Both the position numbers and the translations under genes were made by a program. The notes beneath the pieces were generated by a model. The model was not told the DNA's origin, did no database searches, and saw only the letters and a list, made by a program, of their open reading frames with translations. 64,000 nucleotides of DNA from Daucus carota subsp. sativus (lineage: Eukaryota; Streptophyta; Magnoliopsida; Apiales; Apiaceae), in contig NC_030387.2 of assembly GCF_001625215.2 (NCBI RefSeq), positions 38,339,606 through 38,403,605 on the forward strand. Direction: 5' to 3'. Positions 45,126-56,238 of the stretch are shown in pieces. Each line of letters begins with the position of its first letter. Position 1 is the first letter of the stretch.

Positions 45126-45443
45126 TGGGTGTTTGGCGCAGATTTTAAGTGGCTTCTTTTCACTATAAGTTTGCTTCAGCTTCTGTGATGGTGTTTGGGT
45201 AAATAAGCCGGAAGGCTTATTTTAGGAGTTTAAGCACTGAAACAAGAAGTTGGTCTGGCCAACTTCTTTTCTGTTCTCCAGCTTATTTTGTTATTGTGTA
45301 CAAATCATCAAACATTCTACACTTATAAATCGCATTACCCAAACACTCAACTAACTTAAAAATATGTTATCACTTATCACTTATAATCCACTTATCTATT
45401 TTAAGCAAGAAGCAACTTTTTTTAAGTTAAGCCAAACAGCCCC
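45126..45443. mobile_element. Harbinger/Tourist-like MITE
   Basis: Left end TGGGTGTTTGGCGCAGA and inverted right end GGGGCTGTTTGGCTTAAC, flanked by TTA at 45123-45125 and 45444-45446. It is 318 bp and non-coding. Internal words (aagtggcttctt, agaagcaactt) are inverted partners. Confidence 0.82.
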
Positions 45444-45446
45444 TTA

Positions 45447-46807
45447 TATTTAGATTTAATATCTTAGTTTCGATAATTAATATGTATAAATACAAATGAG
45501 TAGGGATAGAAATTTACTTGTACAGTTTAAATGACAAAACTATATGAATGTCTATATAATCATATAAATATTTATATAAAATAAGAAATAAAATTTTCAA
45601 GATATTTGAGTATATTTCGTTCTCCTGTTTGGGGCCCAGGAGTATCTCAACGACTAGGCCTCAAGCCCACGGGCCACAGTGATTCCCAGCTGATCCAGTC
45701 CAAGAAAACCTACGAGTTCACTTTCTTCAAAAAAAAAACTTTATGAGTTTACTTCGTATGGCAATGGGCTCAACATCATCCAGCAAATACGTACCCAAGC
45801 CCAAAACTTATTCTTGAACTTCGACATCGACGTAGGGCCGACTCAGGTAGGTCCGAACAAATCTGTGTTATATATACTCCTCCTTCCTTTCTGGCGGATT
45901 TAGCGGATTTAGCGAGACGTACATGAACATGTGTCTCCAAAATTTTTTTTTATATTTTTTATTCATTCTAAATTTTATTAAATTATTTTAAAATATAAAA
46001 ATATATAAGTGTTTTTCGAAAATTTACTTGATATTTTCAAGATTTTGTTTTTAGATCCGTGCTGCCTAGCGCCTCTTGCCTAGTGCCTCCTGCAAGTTCG
46101 TTTGATTTTTTCTTTTTGCGTAGATTCTCGTATTCGAACGGGAATAGTTACAATTATTATTTTTTTTTTTGAAAGTTACGATTATTATTATCACATATCA
46201 ACTTTTTAATTAAAAAGGTCTAATAACTTATAAATAAAAACTAGAAAAGGTAATGGGTTAGAGCTTACATCACGTGGAATCGTACAGATTAATTGAATTA
46301 TGTCATATTATTATGTATATTTTAAATTAAAAAAATGATTGAGATGAAGTGATTAATACACTAGTATCTGAATATTGTGGATTACATATAAAACTCCACT
46401 TTTTTCATATTCAAATATATCATTTCATCAAATACTTAGATTTGAAATGAAATCCCCACTCTCAAATGGCTAACCATACAGGATGGCAGAAAGCAAAGTT
46501 CTGAGAAACCTGTAAAATGCAGTATCATTTTCGAGAATAAACAAGATAGTCACACAAAATAAAGCACAGGAATTGACATATCTTGTATACATGAGACAGC
46601 TTGATGGACAGTAACTATACATCAGATAAGTACTACTGCGAGACCTCGAGCTCTTTAAGCAAAAAGCCTTATTTCAAGATATCTAATATTAATGGTCAAC
46701 TTAGCTAGAAAAGCACAGGGGCAGAAGTATTTAATTTCCTCTGAAAAATGAGAGAAAATTCCAGTTTTAGTAACTGGCGCATATCAAGTGCGCGCAACAA
46801 AGATAAG
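45447..46807. other. Intergenic DNA, no gene recognised
   Basis: AT-rich, with a T run near 46160. Nothing could be assigned. Confidence 0.4.
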
Positions 46808-46809
46808 TA

Positions 46810-47113
46810 CTCCCTCCGTCCCTTTTTATCTGTCCATTTTGGGGAAAAAAACACATACCAAGAAAAAATTGATTGTATGAACTTTTTCGTTAAATACCTC
46901 TAATTAATATCTTGAAAATGGTGGAATACCCCTACTTTATGTCTTGAAAACATGAATTCAACCAAGTTTTAAATAAGTCAAGCTTTGAAAATTGAAATTA
47001 TGGAGATATATTTGAAAAACTATTATTAAATTAGTCTTGAAAGTATAAATGGACAGATAAATAGGGACAAATTTTTACTTCCAAAGTGGACAGATAAATA
47101 GGGACGGAGGGAG
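46810..47113. mobile_element. Stowaway-like MITE
   Basis: Left end CTCCCTCCGTCCCTTTTTAT and inverted right end CTCCCTCCGTCCCTATTTAT, flanked by TA at 46808-46809 and 47114-47115. The ends are nearly perfect, with an inner partner word ctgtcca/tggacag. It is 304 bp. Confidence 0.88.
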
Positions 47114-47137
47114 TAACTTATACCAGAAATAACGTGG

Positions 47138-47392
47138 CCGTTTGGGTGAACTTTAAAATAAGTGCTTCTTGCTTAAAATAAAAAAACGGGGTAGAATTTA
47201 GAAGCAAATTAAGATTTATGAGTGATTAAAGTGTTTGGGAAATAAGCAGAAATCTTAAAACAAAAATTATTATTCCCAACTTTTTATAAGTGATTTTTGA
47301 CTTTTTACACACAGATATGAATAAATATTTCTAATTTATAAACCCAAAAACTACGTTTTTAAGCCGTACACAAACACTACAATGACAGTTTA
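47138..47392. mobile_element. Possible Harbinger-like MITE, degenerate
   Basis: Begins ggccgtttgggtgaacttta with aagtgcttcttgc, like the element at 45126, and ends ttaagccgtacacaaacact. The ends are only loosely inverted and no target duplication is clear. Confidence 0.45.
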
Positions 47393-49879
47393 CTATTCAG
47401 TCGCATCAATATCCATATCATTACTCAATTCTATCCGTCTTGAGTAAAGTTGTAAGTGGTCAGGAAGGAGACTGAAAAATTACTGGTCCAGCCATTTGTT
47501 CATTCTATTTTGGGATGTTTTTCCTATTTGGGGCTACGAATACTTTTAAAAATGATAAAGTTGTAATGATAAAAATAGTCATTACACTTCACTACTATCC
47601 TTCATTTCTCGGACCTAAAAACCAGTACATTCCGCTGCTTTTATCCCTCTTCGTAGCTCTGTACCCGTCGCTTTGACTGTTTTTTCAAAAAAATTATTTT
47701 TAATTAAATTTCTTTAGAAATTAAGTTTAGTTATATATTTTTATTCAAAAATTTAAATTAATAGTATATCGATATTTCACTAGTTTATCCGGTTTTCATT
47801 TCAGTTTTTTTTTTGCAGGATTTCAGTTTGTTTTTAACCCAACTTGTATATAGAAAAATAAGAGGAAATGTGGGAATAGAACGAATTCATAAATTTATTT
47901 TTAAACTTAGGCAACTTGCTTAATTTGGTATCTTCAACAATTAAATACCTCATTCATTATATTTTGTATATCATTTTACCTTTTTATACATAATTTAAAA
48001 TATACAAGAAATATACTTCATCCCTTAGATTCTTCCCATATAAAATACAAATTAAAGTTTTTAGTTATAGTTTTTAATTATAAAAGAAGAAATAGGGAAA
48101 ATATCAGGTAGAAGTATCTTTTATATATCTTAAATTAAAATGTAAACAAATTACATAAAAATGACGGAAAGAGTTATCCAGGGAACCTTTCTTACTCATT
48201 ACTTCAAAATAAAATAAAATAGTGAGGTGAAATTGGACATCTCATATTATTTAGTGTGTTTATATAAATATTGTAAAAACGGGAATCAGCCTTAATCGGT
48301 GAAATCATGAAACAAGGATTAATCGGCTAATTTTTAAATAATCAAATATTAATCAGTTTCGCAATCTATGAAACAAGGATTGATTAATGATTAATCATCG
48401 ATTTTATTATTTGACACGTGACATACTAATACGAAACGACACGAAAAAAATGATAAAAATTTTAATTTTCGACACATTAAGCACAAAAGTTCATGAACAT
48501 GAAATTACACAAATAAGGATTTCATTATGTATACACGAAAGTACACAAAATATTTGTATATAATTTTTATTACTTATATGTTATAATATATCAAATATAT
48601 AATTATGTAAAAATATATATTTATATGTATATGTAGATTGTAGATATATATATTATATATGCAATAGATATATATTATATATACATTAATAATTTTGTAT
48701 ATAATTATATATAAGCATAAATATATTATTTATATTTAGTAAAAACACACATAAAAATATATTTTAAGAATATTTTTTATAAAATTTATATTAATATATT
48801 TACATTACACGAAAAGTGCACAAAAAATACACGAAATATTTCAGATCGAATACGAATTTAAAATTAAGTACACAAAATTAATAAATCTGCGAATACAAGT
48901 GTTCCACCTCCAAATACCCAAAATACGAAAAATACAAAATATTAAAACACATACACAAGTGCTCACTGAACCGTGCATAAGGTCACCCATAACACGGCTC
49001 TCCCAAAATTTAGAGAAGTTCTGTGATCTCCTCATTTAAGTAACAGCCTTTTGCATTCATCTACTACTCTTCCTAAATATTGATAGAAGAACACCTAATG
49101 GCTTGAATGACCAATATGTGCACCACTGTTTCATACTGCAGCCTTTCTCGCAATAAGCTAATCCTTCGTAGATAAACTCCCTGTCATAGCTCTCCATAAA
49201 AAGTTACTTTCTTTTTCTTTTTACTTTAATGGGATTTTGAGATTCCACATTTTCTTCCATATATACCTCATTGCTGATGAACCGTCTGCTGGCCAAGTTT
49301 TTCTTTACTCCAAAACCACGAGTCGTCTGCTGGTATCCCATTCGTGCTGGTCTTGCACCATTAATGAATCCGAAGGTTTGTTTATTAACATATATATTAA
49401 TGCGTGATAATAAATTATATTTTATTATAATTTAAATTTAAATAAGACAATTAAAAATTATAAAAGGAGGATTATTTATTTATATGATTAAAAATGTAAT
49501 TTATGGAGTTCGAATTCGACACGAATTGATGAATCATATCTGAGTGTTTGGATAGTCGGGTTAGGATCATTCAATAAAAAATAATACGAGACTTAATCCG
49601 ATCGAGCGGAAATATATGATTTCTCACATTCGGATTTATATTTAATCGAGGTTCAATCTTCATGTCATATTTGGATCATTTTAAAATAGATATGATATAT
49701 TTATTATATTTTCGAGCCGAATATAAATAGATATATCGAATAGTCCGAATCAATTTTCGGCACTATTACGGTATATACTCTAGAAAAACTAGGCTCAAAT
49801 ATATACAGCATTCGAAAATTATATTTGACGACAGAATGCTATATAATGTTCGAGAGGATACATAGGCATTGAGTAATTA
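47393..49879. other. AT-rich intergenic DNA with a decayed hAT fragment
   Basis: At about 48263-48405 the words ttgtaaaaacgggaatcag, cttaatcggtgaa and ggattaatcgg match the left end of the hAT element at 43383, without ends or target duplication. The rest is simple AT-rich sequence with no gene. Confidence 0.5.
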
Positions 49880-50071
49880 GGGTCTTTCTAGTGTGTGCCC
49901 ATGAGCACACATTATACACTAAATTTGATGAGATTGGTGGATTTTAATTGATGGACTTGATGTAAATGCAGGGGGCCATCTTTATTTATGATTAGATGGC
50001 CAATAAAAATGCTCCAAACTCATAGAATTTAGTGTCTATTGTGTGCACATGGGCACACCATAGAAAAACCG
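49880..50071. mobile_element. Small inverted-repeat element
   Basis: The left arm GGTCTTTCTAGTGTGTGCCC and inverted right arm CGGTTTTTCTATGGTGTGCC pair for about 50 bp, through cacacatta and acactaaatt. A 5-bp duplication aatta lies at 49875-49879 and 50072-50076. It is 192 bp and non-coding; the superfamily is not certain. Confidence 0.75.
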
Positions 50072-50311
50072 AATTATTAAATCTGTGCATGAATATATAA
50101 ACTCTCTCCGTGTTTGTACATTACCGTATATAGGCAGTTTGTTGAATGAAGAGGCACCTTGGTTTTTAACCGATAATGATCATCAGAATTTACACCTCAA
50201 TAATCAAATACTATACTTTAAGTTACTGATTACTCTGCTACTCTACTAAAGACTATCCCATATAATTAATTGCTTTCATTATTGATTTCACAGCCAATCC
50301 CTTTCATATTC

Positions 50312-50318
50312 TATTTAA
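50312..50318 (+). promoter_or_regulatory. Putative TATA-like element of the RKD gene
   Basis: tatttaa about 55 bp upstream of the ATG at 50370, with CCAAT at 50294-50298. Confidence 0.4.
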
Positions 50319-50369
50319 GTACGTTGGTTTATTTCTTTTTTCTTCGCTTGAAATCACAATATAGAAAAC

Positions 50370-52185
50370 ATGGCAGCTCACTCTACCAAAGCATGGTCAG
50401 ATTCTGAAGCTGCTGCTAGTGCTGGTGAAGATATCTTCACCCTCCCTTCTCTAGATTGCAGGTAATTTTTATTTTTTATATCATAAGACTCATGAATAAT
50501 TTAAATAATTTTTTTTATGTGCACAAGTACTTGGTTAAGATTAAACTGACTGATTTCGTTGTTATTGTTGTTATTTCAAGTGGGTTTTCGGGGTACGATT
50601 CGAGTACCTATGGTATACCATTACCAGACAATAACGATTCTTTTTCTTGGGATGATCTGGTTCCAAGGCCAAGCAGTCCTGTCAAAGGTGATGATCATCT
50701 TCATGTTGCTCATGTTGTGTGTGTAATGTTGGTTTATTAAAGTGAGGAGTGAGTTCTTGATTTCGAGATATGTATTTGTATATCCGAATGAGTTTTCTTA
50801 AGGTCACCATGGTTCCAGCAAAGTGTGTCTGTGTGTGTTTTGTGTAATGCAGGTTTATGGGGTGATTAATTCTGATTTTGATATATGTGTTTGTATATCC
50901 AGATGAGTTTTTTTGTGGTCCTCTGGTTCCTCGTGGAAGTGGATTAGGGGAATGGAAAGATGATGAGATGATGGATATTTTTCGCGGTCAAGGCCAGGTG
51001 CAACAACCTTTACTATTGTGTGACAAAAGTATGGTGGTGAATGGAGAGGAGGAACAATACAAGGCTAGAAGTTGCAGATCTGCCGTGGGAAAACAGAAAG
51101 GGTGTGGAAGTTCTTCGAAGATGTTAACGAGAGAAGAGATATCAGGGTACTTCTACATGCCCATTACACAGGCAGCCATGGAGATGAATGTCGGTTTGAC
51201 ATATCTTAAGAGAAGGTGCAGAGACCTCGGCATTAGAAGATGGCCACACCGGAAGCTAATGAGCCTCCAATCGCTCATTAACAATGTCCAGGTACCTTTC
51301 TAGTAATCGTTTATGATGTTTTCAAGAGTTCAAACATGAATTTTGCTTCTAAAGGAGTGAACTGGTATATAAGATACTTTTTTGAATAATAGTATTTTAG
51401 AATAATAAAATGATTTCTTTAAAATTGTTAAATGTTTTTAACATACCTAATAGTGTTATAAAGAGAGTTGTGATGTAAGACTATATTCTGTTTAGGAGAT
51501 ATTTTAAATATGAGAAGGCCCACACTGAGTTGTTGTGAACAATTATTCTCACGTGTTCTCACGCTAAAACTGTTCTAGAGCGCGACCCTGTTATAATAAG
51601 TGGGATAGTGGTACTTCCGTTGCTCTTTGGTAAGATTGCGTCGTTAGGCACAATACCAGTCCAATCAAGTTTGCGAAGGAAGTGTTTAACAGTTGAATAA
51701 TCAAACCAGTACATAAATTTAGATACCTGCACAGCATTGTTAAATTGTCGTGTTGACAACTAATTTCAATTTGGTGGCAGGAAATAGGGAATCGAGAAGG
51801 AGATGCAGCCAACAATGAGAAGCTGAAGGAAGCAATTGAGCTACTGGAGCAAGAGCAAAGGCGGATAGAAGCAGAACCAGATGTTAAACTGGAGGACAAA
51901 ACAAAGAGGCTCCGACAGGCTTGTTTCAAGGCCAATTACAAGAAGAGAAAGTCTGCCATCAATGTTGGACAAGAAGATCTGCTGATGCTCACAGATGATA
52001 ACAGTAGCAGCCGTACTTACTCTCCTGCTGATGATCGATCTTCTTCCAGCAGCACTGGCCGTTACATCGGTGCAGACTTTACAAGTGATCATTTGACATT
52101 CCCGGGGGATCTCAATGTCGATGACTTGGAGATGGAATCACTCTTTCTGGATTCTGAGGCATCTCCTACAAACACAAGTTACTGA
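50370..52185 (+). CDS. RKD: RWP-RK domain transcription factor (RKD type), four exons
   Basis: Exons 50370-50461, 50581-50687, 50903-51291 and 51781-52185 join in frame at GT..AG introns to give 330 residues. The RWP-RK domain is at about 138-190: [35 protein letters not shown], then [11 protein letters not shown]. The signature reads RWPHRK at 179-184. A short acidic N-terminus (SFSWDDLVP), a predicted coiled coil at about 205-230 ([20 protein letters not shown]) and an acidic Ser-rich tail follow. The length and lack of a PB1 domain place it with RKD proteins, not NIN-like proteins. RKDs bind DNA and act in egg cell, gametophyte and early embryo identity, and some in nitrogen responses. Exon borders are inferred from frame continuity and splice consensus. 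Confidence 0.92.
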
Positions 52186-52646
52186 GGATCCCGGACTACC
52201 TTAGCATTACATATCGTCGAAATGAAATGATGTGAAATCTGCAACATGGTAACTTCTACATGTACCCGAAATCCAGTTGTATCCCAAGTAATTTTCTGAT
52301 ATGAACTGCAGAGCCAGTAATGATTCAATACAGTGGTCTCAGTACCATAAATCAAGAACATCATATTTTGTCAAATAAAAACAGACTTTCTCATCAGTTT
52401 ATGACAAAAAATCATTACAGTATTTTTGTAGTAATTTCTAAATTATTTTGATTGCAGGAACATTTTATATTTTTGCACCCAATAAAAAAAACCAGTACGA
52501 TAGCTCAAATAATCAAGTTTATATCATCTATCTTCCCATATTTTCGATTCGACTCTATCTCATTCCCGAGATTTATCAAATTAGAAAAAATACTAATGTG
52601 TATGCTTAGTTCATTCTCGTTTTGATTATAGCTGAAGACAGTAGTG

Positions 52647-54428
52647 ATGATTACTCAATCCTTGCAAGCAATGATTAACCAATCAACAAACACTGAAAAA
52701 ACCATCATTTCAATCATAAAATCACCTTCAATTCGGAAAAAACAATTACTTCAGTTACATGCTCATCTCATTTATACTTCTTTTATTCAAAACCCCACTG
52801 TTTCATTTTCTTTGTTATCTCGTTTATTAAGTTCTCTATCGTTTGATTTAGCATATTCTCGCCAAATTTTTGATCAGGTGAAGAAACCCAATGTTTCTCA
52901 TTATAATGCCATTATTAGAGCTTACTCAATGAGCATAAACCCAGTTGAGGGTTTTGTTTTGTTTCGAGAAATGTTGCGAAAGAATGTAAGGCCAGACTCT
53001 ATGACTTGTTCGTTTGTTACTAAGGCTTGTGTTAAAGGGTCTTCGTTGTTTGGTGGGTTACAGATTCATGGTTGGGTTTTGAGAGCTGGGTGTCACTCGG
53101 ATTGTCTTTTGATGACTGGTTTGATGGATTTTTATTCGAGTTTTCGGGTAGTTGGTGATGCTTGTAAGGTGTTTGATGAAATTGCTAGGAGGGATACTGT
53201 GGTGTGGAATGTGTTGATTTCTTGTTGTATGAGGAATGGGCGTACGCGGGATGCATTGGATGTGTTTGATAGGATGGAGAGGGCGGAATGTGGGTCGAGA
53301 CCGGATGATGTTACATGTTTGCTTGTTCTGCAGGCGTGTTCGAATTTAGGAGTAATTGAGTTTGGTGAGAGAGTTCATAATTATGTTAGGGAACACGGGT
53401 ATGAAAAAATGAAGAATGTTAGTAATTCTCTTATAGCAATGTATTCTAGGTGTGGAGAAATGGAGAAGGCTTATGAAGTTTTTAAGGGGATGGATAATAA
53501 AAGCGTTGTTTCGTGGAGTGCAATGATATCAGGTTTGGCTAGTAATGGATTTGGAAGAGAAGCTATTGAAGCGTTTGGGGATATGCAGAAGACGGGTGTT
53601 ATGCCTGATGAGCAAACATTTACTGGTGTACTTTCTGCTTGTAGTCGCTCTGGCCTGCTTGATGAAGGTCGGGTGTTTTTCAATAGTATGAGCAAAGACT
53701 TTGGAATAACGCCTAATATTCATCACTATGGATGTGTAGTTGATCTGATGGGTCGAGCAGGTCTGCTTGAAGAGGCTTATAATCTTATACTTTCTATGAG
53801 TATCAAACCAGATGCAGCTCTGTGGAGGACTTTACTGGGTGCTTGTAAAGTTCATGGTCATGCAGAACTTGGAGAACGTGTAGTCGGACAGGTGATTGAG
53901 CTCAAGGCTTGGAAAGCAGGAGATTATCTACTACTTCTGAATATATATTCTTCAGCAGGTGACCATGAAAAGGTTTCAGAAGTTAGGAGATTGATGAGGG
54001 TGAAAGGAATTAGAACTACCCCTGCTTCTTGTACAATTGAACTGAAAGGAGATGTGCATTCTTTTGTTGCCGATGATATCTTGCATCCAAGAAAGAAAGA
54101 GATCTATGATACCCTTGAAGAGATAGAAAAACAACTGAAGATTGCTGGTTATGTTACTGAAATAACAACCGAGTTGCATAATGTGGATGCTGCAGGAAAT
54201 CAGTTTCGGTTTTCTTATCATAGTGAGAAGTTGGCAATTGCTTTTGGAGTTCTCGCGACTCCACCTGGTACAAAGATTAGAGTTGCAAAGAACCTAAGGA
54301 CCTGCGCTGACTGCCATAAGTTTGCAGAAATATTTTCAGGGGTTTATAACCGTGAGGTGGTGATCAGAGATCGCGCCTGCTTTCATCATTTCCGGGAAGG
54401 GCATTGCTCCTGCAATGGATATTGGTAG
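52647..54428 (+). CDS. PPR-DYW protein, probable At3g47530 orthologue
   Basis: Intronless gene of 593 codons. The frame is open from a GTG at 52644, but the ATG is at 52647. PLS-type PPR motifs span about residues 35-390, for example PNVSHYNAIIRAYS, DTVVWNVLISCCMRNG, SLIAMYSRCG, VVSWSAMISGLASNG and IHHYGCVVDLMGRAG. An E region follows ([20 protein letters not shown]), then a DYW deaminase-like domain with HSEK at 525-528, C553, C556-H557 and C587/C589. The terminal triplet is GYW, where most members have DYW or a close variant. The PG box is TTPASCTIEL, lacking the usual PGxS. The catalytic zinc motifs are intact, so editing activity in an organelle is plausible. The wording along the protein follows what I recall of At3g47530. 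The neighbour is the MDH gene, as in Arabidopsis. Confidence 0.93.
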   Translation: MITQSLQAMINQSTNTEKTIISIIKSPSIRKKQLLQLHAHLIYTSFIQNPTVSFSLLSRLLSSLSFDLAYSRQIFDQVKKPNVSHYNAIIRAYSMSINPVEGFVLFREMLRKNVRPDSMTCSFVTKACVKGSSLFGGLQIHGWVLRAGCHSDCLLMTGLMDFYSSFRVVGDACKVFDEIARRDTVVWNVLISCCMRNGRTRDALDVFDRMERAECGSRPDDVTCLLVLQACSNLGVIEFGERVHNYVREHGYEKMKNVSNSLIAMYSRCGEMEKAYEVFKGMDNKSVVSWSAMISGLASNGFGREAIEAFGDMQKTGVMPDEQTFTGVLSACSRSGLLDEGRVFFNSMSKDFGITPNIHHYGCVVDLMGRAGLLEEAYNLILSMSIKPDAALWRTLLGACKVHGHAELGERVVGQVIELKAWKAGDYLLLLNIYSSAGDHEKVSEVRRLMRVKGIRTTPASCTIELKGDVHSFVADDILHPRKKEIYDTLEEIEKQLKIAGYVTEITTELHNVDAAGNQFRFSYHSEKLAIAFGVLATPPGTKIRVAKNLRTCADCHKFAEIFSGVYNREVVIRDRACFHHFREGHCSCNGYW

Positions 54429-54999
54429 CCTTATACGGGAGATAGTTTTTGAAACATATTGTGCAAAATGCATCCGCAAATCCAGATTTCGCGACATCTG
54501 TTACAACATAGTGGTAAAGCAGATGTTGCGGATATGTCAATAGTTTGAAAATTAGAGTTATTGAGACTGCAAAACAAGAGAACTTCTGGTCTATTAGCAA
54601 AATGCAAGATTTGTTTCTTTTAACTGAAATGGACAGCTGATATATACGTAGCAGATATTTATTTATTTATTAATTTTTTAAGAAAAAGAAGAAAGCTTTG
54701 CATTAAAAAAACAGGAAATCTTGTGATTGAGGTAAATTTATTATATAGAATGCTCCAGATGTTTAATGCTACAAAGCACTGGTAATGTTATACTTGCTAG
54801 TACAGATAATTGTCAATGAGAACAAAATTCTAAAACATGCATTCACTCTTCAGCCTAGGAGCCCATCCGCATAATATTGTAACCAGGAAACTGAAAATCC
54901 ATAGTCTACAAAAATGATAATGTCATTGCACTAACGAATTTATATCGATATGCCTAACATAGTATGTCTTTATCTCTCTGATTGCTTTGCTCGTCAACT
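54429..54999. other. Convergent intergenic region
   Basis: Holds the 3' UTRs of the PPR gene (plus) and the MDH gene (minus). No separate feature is seen. Confidence 0.5.
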
Positions 55000-56238
55000 T
55001 TAAGCAGCTATGGCTTGCTTTTGTGCAAAAGCAACCCCTTTCTCGATGCTGGCCTTCAGCTCAGGTTTGAGGGCCTCCAGCGCCTTTTGTTCATATTCTG
55101 TCAGTCCTTGGAGATCAGATGAAATGATGGCTTCAACCCCTTTCTTTCCAAGCTTAATTCTTGATGCAAAATAAGGAAGCTCGGTCAGTTCAGACTGGAC
55201 AAACGCACACTCATAGACATCACCATCTCCATCAAGAGCACGAAGGGAGGACTCGACAAATCTTGCAGCAGCATATGCCATTGACAGGGTAGCAGATCCT
55301 GCGCCAGCCTTGGCATCCACAACTTCTGTTCCAGCATTCTGAATCCTGACTGTAAGCTCTTCTACTTCTTTGTCAGTGAAACTCACAGATGGTTTTGTCT
55401 TTGACAGCAAAGGGAGAATAGTGATTCCAGCATGTCCTCCAATTACTGGAACATCAACATCAATAAGCTTCAGGTTCTTCTTTTGAGCAACGAAAGTGTT
55501 AGCCCTGACAACATCTAGAGTCGTCACGCCAAAGAGCTTTTTGGGATCATAAACACCTTTCTGCCTCAACACTTCTGCAGCAATTGGTACAGTAGAGTTG
55601 ACTGGATTGCTGATTATATGGATGAAAGCATCTGGACAATTGTCAGCAACAGCCTCGACCAAGGTTTTCACTATGTTAGCATTGATGTTGAAGAGGTCAT
55701 CTCGTGTCATACCAGGCTTCCTTGGAACACCTGCGGGTATGACAACCACATCTACGCCTTTTAATGCAGCAGCCAGTTCCGGAGTTCCTGTGAAATCCAA
55801 TACTTGAGAGGGTGTGTTGCAGTGACTAAGATCAGCTGCAACTCCCTTCACGTTTGCTATATCATAGAGATGCAAGGTCGAAACTAGTGGAGACATTTTA
55901 ATGAGAAGCGCCAATGGCTGGCCTATACCACCTGCTGCTCCAAGAACTGCTACTTTGAAAGAGGAACTGATCTGATTGTTAGCTGAATATCTCTGGCTCT
56001 GATTTTGTGCTTTGCAAGCAAATGAGGCTTGGAGAGCAGCCCTGCTGTCCTTGCCTGAGAAGGCAGACTCTGACTCCAAGCTAAATGCTGTAGCAACCTT
56101 GAGGCCACTGTAACTTCTGAGCTTGTTGTTGAAGTTAAATTGTGCACTTGTGGCCTTTGACTGTGAAAGTGGACTCATTTTGGAGCCACATTGTAATGTT
56201 GATCCCACAGAAAAGGTACTTGCTGTTGCTGCTGCCAT
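55000..56238 (-). CDS. MDH: Plastidial NAD-dependent malate dehydrogenase
   Basis: A single coding exon of 412 codons on the minus strand, with ATG at 56238. Residues 1 to about 90 are Ser/Ala-rich with few acids, a typical chloroplast transit peptide. The enzyme begins at [20 protein letters not shown]. It has the NAD-binding glycine motif at 100-106, D126 ending the second strand (NAD preference), substrate arginines R173 and R179, N211, the D242/R245 pair in LDVVRANTF and catalytic H269 in IGGHAG. It lacks the Cys-bearing extensions of the NADP, redox-regulated chloroplast enzyme. It matches plastidial NAD-MDH (Arabidopsis At3g47520). It interconverts malate and oxaloacetate with NAD, supporting the malate valve in darkness and in non-green plastids, and the family member is needed for embryo and chloroplast development. 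A 5'-UTR intron ends immediately before the ATG. Confidence 0.96.
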   Translation of the reverse strand: MAAATASTFSVGSTLQCGSKMSPLSQSKATSAQFNFNNKLRSYSGLKVATAFSLESESAFSGKDSRAALQASFACKAQNQSQRYSANNQISSSFKVAVLGAAGGIGQPLALLIKMSPLVSTLHLYDIANVKGVAADLSHCNTPSQVLDFTGTPELAAALKGVDVVVIPAGVPRKPGMTRDDLFNINANIVKTLVEAVADNCPDAFIHIISNPVNSTVPIAAEVLRQKGVYDPKKLFGVTTLDVVRANTFVAQKKNLKLIDVDVPVIGGHAGITILPLLSKTKPSVSFTDKEVEELTVRIQNAGTEVVDAKAGAGSATLSMAYAAARFVESSLRALDGDGDVYECAFVQSELTELPYFASRIKLGKKGVEAIISSDLQGLTEYEQKALEALKPELKASIEKGVAFAQKQAIAA

